Source: Chlorops oryzae (Eukaryota; Arthropoda; Insecta; Diptera; Chloropidae). Taken from it: 64,000 nt of DNA. Under the pieces are notes generated by a model. That model ran no database searches and was not told the DNA's origin. It saw nothing but the letters and a program-made list of their open reading frames with translations. The position numbers and the translations under genes are program-made. This document shows positions 53,722 through 62,530 of this stretch, piece after piece (the stretch's first letter is position 1; each line of letters begins with the position of its first letter). The stretch covers positions 119,314,421-119,378,420 of the forward strand of contig CM035806.1 in assembly GCA_020466095.1 (NCBI GenBank), read 5' to 3'.

Positions 53722-55738
53722 TGTAGTGGGATTTGACCAACCGTAGCGAGCTTCCAATTTTTTTTTATCATACAAGAGAGCAAAGAAAACAAAAACCCCT
53801 TAAAAGAAAAAAAAGGGATTTTTTTTTGCCGCTTTGGCCGACTCAACCTTTTCTTGAGTTTATTTCGAAAAAAAAAAGAAAACCACGTGATGATGCGATA
53901 TACCATGCTTGAAAATGGGGAAACAAAAAAAAAACAATTTAAATTCAATTTCTTGTTCGAAAACAAATTTTTGTCCCTTGCTATTTTATTGCTTTCAAAC
54001 CAAATCGTACGATCTCGCCACTGTACCTGTGCATTTCCTTTAAATGGCTTAGTTCGAAAATACCTTTTTCTTCATACATCTGTATTGTTTTCGAACTAAA
54101 ATCATCAGATTATACCGCTAACCCTATGCAGTGTATTAGAAATGCATTGGTTTGAAACGGTTTCGGTCGAACCCCAATCAAACTCCAATTAGAATTCTCC
54201 TTAATAAGGATGTTTCGCCAACACATTTTTCTAATTGGAATGTCAGAAAAGAACTGATCGCGATCGTGTACAACGCGCCGCTGTGTCCAAATTCTTACAT
54301 TAAAATTTTAACAAAGTCTTCTGCAATAATCGAAAAGAAAACAAAACTTTCTTTTGCCGGAAAATAGAAAAAAAAAAAAACGACAAACTTAACCCGGTAG
54401 CGCCTAGCGATGCCATATGGGATCACTAAAAAAGTTCGTGTTTTGTCATCAAAACTTCAAAACCGGTTCATATTTTATTTTATTTTTAATATTTATTTTT
54501 TTCAATTCAGGCGCTACCGGGTTAAAGCCCCGGTACCGTGTATTGCTGACCAGTGATCACCATTTCGAAGAGCATGAGATGCTCCTTGTTGTGAAGTTAG
54601 TGCCAGTGGATCCACTAAAACTATAGCCGTGTGAATCGCGGAAAACAAAAAAAAAAAATCTAAAAATAAAAACCGAAATGAATAAAATAAAATCACTCGT
54701 TAACTCGTTCCCCGTTTCATAATCGAAAAGCGAACTATTTCGAATCCCACAAGCCCACAAACAAACAAAAAAAAAAAAAGAAAAAAGAAAAAGAAGAAAA
54801 ATTTATATTTTCAAGCAACAATAGACAAGAAAAAAAAAACTGTACTTATTGAACGTAAAAACAACAAAGGTGACCATAAACATATATATATTTATATAAC
54901 GCCACTTGTGTACGTAACTACGCTTTGCTGGAATATAATTTGAGTTCTTACGGAGTTAATAAAAAGGCGAATCAGACCTAGACTTGAGCCGAGAAGCAGA
55001 TGCAGAAGGCCGGCCAGCCAAATCGAGGAAAAGAAAATAACTTCCATTCTTCTGGACACTGATAAGTAACTATATACATATATACACATATTGAACTCAT
55101 TGTTTCTTAAACTATTCTACCCCTGGTGATTAAAATTGTTTTATGTCGTAAATTAATTCGCTTATAAGAAGGGTCATGACCACCGTACTCAAGCAGGAAG
55201 GTGTCGGTCTGGTTTAGTGCTCAGTATTTTTTTTTTTGCCTGAAAAAAAATAATTCCTTAAAGCCCACCTTAATTCGACGTAAGGATTTTGGTGTTTTCA
55301 TAGACTACTTACCAGCCTTCAAACCTACTTGGTTGAATACTATGAGTATAAGCATAAGAAAATTGTTAGTCTGTACGAACTATAAGAAGTCAACTGTATG
55401 TCTGTCCAGCAGAATAAAACTTTAGTTTTGTTTTCGTTTTCACCAAATCTTATTATAACAGTCAATTTGATCGCTGTATAGCCAATACTATTAAACCAGT
55501 ATTCTAACATAAGTTACGCATTCGCACTGTCTAATTTTGACATGGAATACTAAATAAAAAAACCATAATGTGATTTGAAATCTTAAACTATGCGTGTCGC
55601 TCTGTTGGGGATTCCGAATTCATCTGGGATCCAAGGTGGGCGGGTCAAGCCAGCAGCAAAGAAAATATAAAGTGTTGCAAGAAAGAAAACCAATTGAAGT
55701 TCCTAGTATATCTATTTTCCTTTTCACTTTCATATAGC
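53722..55738 (+). repeat. Long LTR of Ulysses/Osvaldo-like element, copy B
   Basis: Follows pol directly and matches LTR copy A over about 1.88 kb, so it is the 3' LTR. It is cut at 55738, about 200 bp before the end expected from copy A, where a LINE fragment follows. It contains a 129-bp piggyBac-type MITE absent from copy A. No clear polypurine tract precedes it. Confidence 0.7.
54393..54521. mobile_element. 129-bp piggyBac-like MITE
   Basis: Perfect 13-bp inverted ends CCCGGTAGCGCCT flanked by TTAA on both sides (54389-54392 and 54522-54525), the piggyBac target. The other LTR copy shows the empty site at about 33155-33170 (ACCTAAAGCCCC). Confidence 0.85.
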
Positions 55739-55744
55739 TTCACA

Positions 55745-56394
55745 AAAACGTGGTGGTGGCAACCAACGAGCTCCAAGCGCATTTAAATAATATCCAAAAC
55801 TGGTTATCCCGTTGGCGTATTAAAGTTAACGAACAAAAATCGCGTCACATTATATTCACACTTAATAGTGGCGTCTCTCCTGACGCATTCCTAAATAACA
55901 TTCGAATCCCTCAAGTTGAAGAAATAACATACCTCGGAATTCATTTAGATAGAAGGCTGACCTGGCGCAAGCATATCGAAGCGAAGCGGACTCAGATGAA
56001 ACTTAAAGCAATTAGCTTGTACTGGCTAATGAATAGTCGTTCCCCCCTAAAACTTGATTATAAAATCCTGTTATATAATCAAGTTATAAAACCGATATGG
56101 ACGTACGGTTTACAACTCTACGGAAACGCAAGTGCTTCAAATATAGATATTCTGCAAAGAGCTCAGTCCAAAATCCTGAGATCAATTAAAGGAGCTCCAT
56201 GGTTCATTAAAAATGAACACATCCATAGAGATCTAAAGGTAGAGACGGTTAAATCAGAATTTATGAAGATCAAGCAAAAATATATCCAAAAATTGCAATC
56301 TCATGTAAATCTCCTCGCCAGAGAACTCGCAACTACGTTCTCTCTTTCGCGATTAAAAAGAAAGGACCGACCGACTATCCAATTCGATCCTTAG
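55745..56394 (+). pseudogene. Jockey-type LINE reverse transcriptase, C-terminal fragment
   Basis: 214 codons of the region after the catalytic site of a Jockey-clade reverse transcriptase: WRIKVNEQKSRHIIFTL, YLGIHLDRRLTWRKHIEAKR, KPIWTYGLQLYGNAS and QRAQSKILRSIKGAPWFIKN. It resembles the C-terminal part of ORF2 of the LINE at 22104-28340 closely enough to be the same clade but not the same family. The 5' part (endonuclease, catalytic FADD) is missing. The fragment joins the cut LTR at 55738, consistent with a 5'-truncated insertion. 3' sequence continues to about 56620 with repeated CATTGCACGACCGCGGTTCT-like units, and no poly(A) is evident. Confidence 0.75.
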
Positions 56395-56399
56395 AATTC

Positions 56400-56570
56400 C
56401 ACTTAAACATATTGCATTCCACTGCACGACCGCGGTTCTTGATTGCGATTGTGCTTCCTTGCACCTCGGTAAAATAATACTCAAGCATTCCATTGCACGA
56501 ACGCGATTCCTAACTACGTTTGTGCTTCTTTGCACTCTTCCGGTAAAATAATACGCAAAATCTGCAAGTC
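56400..56570 (+). repeat. Two ~100-bp direct repeats in LINE 3' region
   Basis: CATTCCACTGCACGACCGCG followed by TTGTGCTTCCTTGCACCTCG and GGTAAAATAATAC repeats once, imperfectly (about 56411-56475 and 56485-56555). Confidence 0.5.
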
Positions 56571-56619
56571 TATTCAGACTCAACAGGCCATTTCACGGTC
56601 GGATCTTTGATCGAATTAG

Positions 56620-57326
56620 TCACATGTGTCGGTGAAAGGTAAAGTCCGTGTGCACATAGACCTTAGTTTTCACTAGCACATTTGAAGGGTTCGTTCAGGG
56701 ATCTGACGGTGAATTGGCCATTTTACGCCCAGGTTTCCTTATCTGAGGCTCTCATGCAAATATTAATTACATTTATATGGATATTAATTATAATAATGCT
56801 ACATATCATGTAATTAATTCCAAACTAGACTTAAGATTTTCCTTCTTATTGATGGACTCATGTAAAATGAGCAGCTATGGGCACGGAAGCTGATTCGAAG
56901 CCGCGCTCTCTCACTCATGTATACGTACACAAAAACGAAAAAGCAAGCAGAGTAATGAAAATTGATTCAGTCTGACTAAAAACTCGAAGCAAGTCAGACG
57001 TGTGCCGCATCGCGCGAATAGAGAGAATATAAATAGACGAAAAATTACATTGTAGAAAAGAGAATTGAAAAATTTTTGACTGCGTTTGTTGCTCATACCG
57101 CTTCATTTATGCGCGTTAATTTAAAGAAATATTGTAATATTACACGTTTTTAACACGTTTTTTTTTTTTCAATATTTAATAGTTTAATGGTTTATATAAA
57201 AAAGAAATACAGACATTTATTGACGGACCAACATTTGGAAAACCTATTAAGAATAAAAACTTCTACTGCAAATATCGATTTCGATGATATTATAAGGTTT
57301 TCAAAACCATAAATTGAACAACCAAA
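56620..57326. other. Stretch without recognised gene
   Basis: No gene seen. About 56880-57110 is a diverged inverted relative of 30640-30790 (shared GTGTACGTA and GTCAGACT-type blocks), so it is another dispersed repeat. Confidence 0.4.
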
Positions 57327-57659
57327 TGTCACGAATCCAGAGCTTTCCAATGTCAGGATCGTTCGCTACTGGACAAGCAACACTTTAGATTCCCAACGAT
57401 CTATCAACCCTTTAAATAAAAGGACAGAATCAAATTTATAAAACAAAAGTATTTTTATTTAGATCCTTTAAGGCGACGAACGAAGTTTATTAAAGAATAT
57501 TTATTCAGAAGTATTTCTTACGTTGAAATCGAATCATCTTTAGTAAGAAAAATTGTCTTACTAGGTAAACTTTCAGATCATTTAAAAGCCTCCTATATTA
57601 TTTCGTTTTTGTGACTTTAGTAGACTAGTCGATAATTTTAATATATTTCTCGTGTGACA
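57327..57659 (-). repeat. Gypsy 3' LTR
   Basis: 333 bp, apparently identical to 60754-61086. The coding frame runs 22 bp into it, and no good polypurine tract precedes it on the minus strand. Confidence 0.9.
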
Positions 57660-60583
57660 ACTCGGCCATCCTCATCGGAATCGTCCTCGATTTCCTGATC
57701 TTCCAGTTCTGCTAATGGTTGGCACCAAGGCTTAATCTTGTCCGAGGCAAGGACCGATAAAAACTTTTTTTGTGTGAGTTGGAGTCCCGGAATGTCCTCA
57801 ATTAAATATCGATCGTTTCCCAAGGACTTTGTTACAATATAAGGTCCTCTATACTTCGGTTCCAACTTACGAGACTCGCCGGTTGCGATCGGTTCATTTT
57901 CGATAACAACTAGATCATCTATAAGATATTGATGAGGTTCTGCATGTTTTTGGTCAAACCGTCTTTTCCAACGCTCCTGTTCCTTGCTAATATTAATAAG
58001 CGCAAGTCCACGCTTCTGTTCTATGCCTAATCCCTTCGCCCCAGCGTCGCAATCTATATTGACTGCGGCTAAAAGTCTATTGTGTACAATATCGCGAATC
58101 TTGAAATCAAATACCAATTCGTTTGGCGAAAATCCTGTTGTTCCATTCCTTTGAGAGTTGACGACCCATTGTAGGTTTCGCAGTTGCTGATCCCATTCCC
58201 TTGGATCAGCGCTTGATTTTCGTAGATATGTACTGATGAGTTGGTTGGCGCGCTCTACCTGACCGTTTGCCCGGGGTGTACGAACAGACGTTTTCACATG
58301 TATCATGTTGTTAGCTTCACAATACGACTCGAAATTCCTAGATGTAAAAGCGCTTCCTCTATCGCTTACGATGACTACAGGAAGTCCAAAATAGCTCGTC
58401 ATTTCATTAAGAACATTGATGACTCTGGCTGTTTTTGTATCCCGAACTGCTTTCACGACTAAAAACTTACTAAAAGCGTCTGATATGGCAACCACGTAAC
58501 TGTTTCCCTTCTTACTCCTGATGAACGGGCCCAAGTGGTCGATATGGACATGGCGGAAAGGTATGGGCTCAGGTTCTTCACAGTACAAGCGTCCCTCCGG
58601 CTTACCTCCAACAGTCTTATTGTAGCAGCATTCGATACAGCTAGATATATAGGTCTTTACATACTTCCGGATATTCGGAAACCAGAAGGTCTGTTTAATA
58701 CGTTCAATGGTCTTTTCAAGTGCAAAATGGCCCATATTGTCGTGACAAAGCTGCACAATTCGCCAACGAACGCTTTTTGGAACCACAAACAAAATTCCAT
58801 TTTCGACCCTTCGATACAATCGGCTATTCTGGATAACATAGTCCTGTTTCAGCTGCTTTTTGTTTGGTGAACCACGATCTCCTTGAAGAACCAGGATGAT
58901 GTCCCGCAATTGCGTGTCTTGGATCTGCATAGTAAAAAGCCAATCTTTAGTATCGATAGTTACCTTGTTAACGGTCTGTTCATTCTTGATCGCAGGTGGT
59001 ACTCGACTCAAAGCGTCTACGTGAGCCATTTTGCTTCCTTCCCGACGGACGGCATTTAAATGTTTTTTTTCGTCTTTACCAAGCGAGTCCTTTGTTGAAA
59101 CCAGATTCGTTTTCTCCAACCAGCAAACATTTTTTTCCAGGACGAGTCTGCAATCATCCCCAAGTAATAAATCTTTACCTAGTAGAATATCGTTGTTCAA
59201 AAGATTATCATCAACGATTAAAATCTCCTGTTCATAAATTTCGTTATCGATTTCGAGTTTAGCATTAATTTTAGAGTTACAGGTATATGCCCCACCTCCG
59301 AAGCCCTTCAAGGGGACTGAACAAACCCCTTTCAAAAAATCTTTCGCAAATGTTTTACGCACGAGAGTTCGATCACTGCCGGGATCGACGAAAGCATCTG
59401 TTGGACAATCGTTGATTTTAATTTTCTTAATCAGCGTCTCTTCCACCGTTTTATTCACGTTAATGACGTTTACGTTTGTCTTCTTTTCCGGACAAACTTC
59501 CATTTTGTGAGTTGTACGTTTACAAATTCCACAGCGTTCTTTTTTTTGCGGCTCAGGACATTTTAGTGCGTAATGCCCATTTTGCCCACAATTAAAACAT
59601 TTAATGTCGGATACCGTTTTCTTATCAATTTGTTTTTCGTTATTCGAGCTCTCAGTTCCGATTCCGTAAGATTTTTTCCTATCTGTACTGTGAGAATTGT
59701 TTCGCAAAAATTCTTCAAAGCAATCACGAAGTTCTTTAACCGTTTTGAATTTCATGGCAGCGGTTGCCCTTTGAAGTTCGGTATTTTTCACCCCATTTCG
59801 AATATATTTTATTATTGCCCTTTCACTTATATTAAACCGACGCCCGATAGCACAAACACGGAAACAGAAGTCACTAACATTCTCACCTTGCTTACGCGTA
59901 GCTTGACACATTTCTTCATGTATCTCAGCTTCATCATACTCACGTCCAAATTCACCAAGTAGCTCACGAGAAAAATCATTAAGATTGGAGAAACTGGAAG
60001 GTATTCCATCGAGCCAGAGCCTTGCGGCACCTTTTACCTTACTGAATACCGCAAGCATTAGACAGCGTTCGTCCCAGTGATATGCCTCCTCCGATTCTTT
60101 GACACGATTTATAAACTGTTCCGCAGATATCGACATCTCACTATTTGGATTGAACTCGGGAATGGTTTCCGCTATTTCCCTTACAGAAAAGACATTTCGT
60201 ACAGGTTCATTCACACTTGCTGCACTAGCATTGGTATTTAACTGTCGCTCAGTATCAGGGATCGTATTTTGAAGAATTCCATTATCGTGGCCACTATCAT
60301 TGACACTAGTTGCGACGTTGGCTTGATTGTTCATACTTTGCATCACAGACACGAACATCGAACGCAGCTCGGCAATTTGGTCTCGTAATTGCGCCACTTC
60401 ATTAGACTCATTCCGCATAGTGGACACATCCCTATTCAGGACCAGATTTTCGTCTATTTCGTCGCTACCTCGCGATTCGTTTAATCGCAACACCAATTCA
60501 GTTTTATTTCCACTCGTGTTTAAACCACTTTGTCGCAGCAGCTCTTTGAGCTGGTCGATTCGTAAAGATTGTAATTTAATCAT
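57638..60583 (-). CDS. Gag-protease-integrase fusion of an RT-deleted Gypsy element
   Basis: 981 codons with no stop. An SAP-like DNA/RNA-binding motif is at about residues 4-37 (LQSLRIDQLKELLRQSGLNT). A gag capsid region spans about 115-290 (FINRVKESEEAYHWDERCLM; LGEFGREYDEAEIHEEM). Zinc knuckles are CFNCGQNGHYALKC and CGICKRTTHKMEVC (about 330-365). An aspartic protease has the active site FVDPGSDRTLV (about 394). At about residue 510 the sequence jumps to the last residues of RNase H (REGSKMAHVDALSR). The integrase follows: zinc domain H..H..C..C in CHDNMGHFALEKT...CIECC, D in HIDHLGPF, D in VSDRGSAF, E in NGQVERANQL, and a GPY/F-type C-terminus (YRGPYIV). The stop codon lies inside the 3' LTR. 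Confidence 0.88.
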   Translation of the reverse strand: MIKLQSLRIDQLKELLRQSGLNTSGNKTELVLRLNESRGSDEIDENLVLNRDVSTMRNESNEVAQLRDQIAELRSMFVSVMQSMNNQANVATSVNDSGHDNGILQNTIPDTERQLNTNASAASVNEPVRNVFSVREIAETIPEFNPNSEMSISAEQFINRVKESEEAYHWDERCLMLAVFSKVKGAARLWLDGIPSSFSNLNDFSRELLGEFGREYDEAEIHEEMCQATRKQGENVSDFCFRVCAIGRRFNISERAIIKYIRNGVKNTELQRATAAMKFKTVKELRDCFEEFLRNNSHSTDRKKSYGIGTESSNNEKQIDKKTVSDIKCFNCGQNGHYALKCPEPQKKERCGICKRTTHKMEVCPEKKTNVNVINVNKTVEETLIKKIKINDCPTDAFVDPGSDRTLVRKTFAKDFLKGVCSVPLKGFGGGAYTCNSKINAKLEIDNEIYEQEILIVDDNLLNNDILLGKDLLLGDDCRLVLEKNVCWLEKTNLVSTKDSLGKDEKKHLNAVRREGSKMAHVDALSRVPPAIKNEQTVNKVTIDTKDWLFTMQIQDTQLRDIILVLQGDRGSPNKKQLKQDYVIQNSRLYRRVENGILFVVPKSVRWRIVQLCHDNMGHFALEKTIERIKQTFWFPNIRKYVKTYISSCIECCYNKTVGGKPEGRLYCEEPEPIPFRHVHIDHLGPFIRSKKGNSYVVAISDAFSKFLVVKAVRDTKTARVINVLNEMTSYFGLPVVIVSDRGSAFTSRNFESYCEANNMIHVKTSVRTPRANGQVERANQLISTYLRKSSADPREWDQQLRNLQWVVNSQRNGTTGFSPNELVFDFKIRDIVHNRLLAAVNIDCDAGAKGLGIEQKRGLALINISKEQERWKRRFDQKHAEPHQYLIDDLVVIENEPIATGESRKLEPKYRGPYIVTKSLGNDRYLIEDIPGLQLTQKKFLSVLASDKIKPWCQPLAELEDQEIEDDSDEDGRVVTREIY

Positions 60584-60753
60584 TATGAACAGGCTCTATT
60601 ACAGGACAATAAAAGTATTTCGCTATTTTAAGCACTTGTAAGGATTTTATAAACTGTACACGCAAACCCTTAAATGTTAGTGTTCAAATTTAAAGAGCAA
60701 CAAAAGAACCACGAAGAACAAGGATCGCTTGAGGATTTATCCCACTTCTGATA

Positions 60754-61086
60754 TGTCACGAATCCAGAGCTTTCCAATGTCAGGATCGTTCGCTACTGGA
60801 CAAGCAACACTTTAGATTCCCAACGATCTATCAACCCTTTAAATAAAAGGACAGAATCAAATTTATAAAACAAAAGTATTTTTATTTAGATCCTTTAAGG
60901 CGACGAACGAAGTTTATTAAAGAATATTTATTCAGAAGTATTTCTTACGTTGAAATCGAATCATCTTTAGTAAGAAAAATTGTCTTACTAGGTAAACTTT
61001 CAGATCATTTAAAAGCCTCCTATATTATTTCGTTTTTGTGACTTTAGTAGACTAGTCGATAATTTTAATATATTTCTCGTGTGACA
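60754..61086 (-). repeat. Gypsy 5' LTR
   Basis: 333 bp, TG..CA. Inside it the minus strand reads TATCAGAAGTGGGATAAATC, the place of the primer binding site; the primer tRNA is not assigned. Confidence 0.9.
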
Positions 61087-61090
61087 CAAA

Positions 61091-61456
61091 AGCCTTTTCC
61101 TGTTACAGTTATGAAAAAAGCAAATCTGTTTTATAAAATTTTATTTCACGCAAAATATTTTTTCCAGTGCCACGCACACAAATATACACGCAAAACAACA
61201 ATGTAGTGGTGCCCATACCTGAAAATGAGTGATACAATAAATAAATTAAAAGTTAAAAAAAAAAAAACTTTCATATAGTGTAAAAGGGATCCGATAACGT
61301 GCATCCAAGTCCTTCTTGTAATGCTTTAAAGGATCTCAATACCGTGTCGAGTCAAATCCTTCTCTTTAAGGATCAAATTATAAAAACCCAAATTGAGTTA
61401 TAGAAGCAAGCCGGAACCTTTTATTCAATATTAATTTTCTAGCTGTTCGTAACTGC
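61091..61456. other. Probable LTR/flank of the second Gypsy element
   Basis: No gene. It may be the continuation of the 3' LTR of the Gypsy element at 62531, which would begin at TGTAAACAATTTG (minus strand, about 62535), interrupted by the 936-bp element. An AATAAA on the minus strand (near 61420) could be its polyadenylation signal. Confidence 0.35.
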
Positions 61457-62392
61457 CATACAATACTACAAGCGACACTTCCCAAAATCACTAAGACGGG
61501 TGAGGGGAGCTTGTATAAACCGACTTTGCCCATTCACAATCTGACTTTGCCCACAGTTAACACATTCACATAAAATAAACTGACTTTCACCACTATTTGT
61601 GTACAGATGAACTCACACATCGACATTACAATCTGACTTTCAACACAGCAGAGCTCAATGCTTATTACCCTCTAGGAAGCGTGAGGTATATTGCCCGGAT
61701 GCAACTAGTACTTTCACCAAAACTAAAGAACTAGTGCAAAGGGGGGTAGAGCTTCGTATAAAACTCCGACTAGTATTGCATAGAAAAATGGTTTTTTGTG
61801 TTAGTAATAAGAGTTGCCATTATATAGTTGTTGCAAAGAGCGTTGGTGCTTCGAAATCAAAAATAAAATCTATCTTTATATATTACAAATATTTTTGTAA
61901 ATAAAACAAACACGAAAAATAATTCGGTGTCTTTTAAATATTGCGTATTGGAGGCTCAAAAAATTTTAGAACAAAATCAACCAAAAAAGCACAAAATATG
62001 GTCAATAATCTTTCAAAGGAACTAGTGTTTTACTATACCCAATTTACCCAATTGGTTACCAAATCACTAAAAAAAAAAAGCGTTAGTTCAAGTGTACAAT
62101 TAGTGATTTTTAGCCCACACGCAATGTTAATTTTGTACAGAGTAATACATAACCAGGGGTATAAAGAAGAACCAGTGCTGGTGGAATTAGAACTAGTAAG
62201 ACGCTGCAGCTTAACAACTCATACTTCCTGCAGGGCTGTTGAACTGTTCACCACAGCAGTCGTTGACAAAACTCTATCTTTTTCAGTCGCACTCATGTAA
62301 ACTGTTCTCTGTCTCCATCGCACCCGCATATTCTTATCATACCTACAAGCAAATTCAAAAAATTTAGAGAGTGTCGCTTGTAGTATTGTATG
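61457..62392. mobile_element. 936-bp non-autonomous TIR element, copy 2
   Basis: Same family as 35105-36035, with ends CATACAATACTACAAGCGAC. A different 8-bp duplication, GTAACTGC (61449-61456 and 62393-62400), confirms the ends and independent insertion. The shared short frame here is longer (61941-62300) because of small indels; no similarity is recognised. Confidence 0.88.
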
Positions 62393-62530
62393 GTAACTGC
62401 CCTTTCCTATTTTCCTAACTTAAAACAAAAACTTTCCAATCAAATATTTCTTAACTTCAAGGCCTACTTAACTCATTTCATTTAGTTTTCCAAAAAAGCG
62501 TAGCACATGCTGTGAATGATTTCAAATTGT

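Larger units (their letters stand above)
57327..61086 (-). mobile_element. Gypsy-type LTR retrotransposon lacking RT and RNase H
   Basis: 333-bp LTRs at both ends, TGTCACGAAT to CGTGTGACA, which look identical by eye, and a 4-bp duplication CAAA (57323-57326 and 61087-61090). It is 3.76 kb on the minus strand with one long frame that lacks reverse transcriptase and RNase H. Identical LTRs mean recent insertion, so it was presumably copied by a complete relative. Confidence 0.9.

Noticed and set aside
53610..53966. 118-codon minus-strand frame and similar small frames in the two long LTRs
   Set aside because: They recur only because the LTR is duplicated, and they lie in A- or T-rich LTR DNA without coding features.
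57638..60583. Endogenous retrovirus with env
   Set aside because: No envelope frame is present between the integrase and the 3' LTR; it is a retrotransposon derivative.
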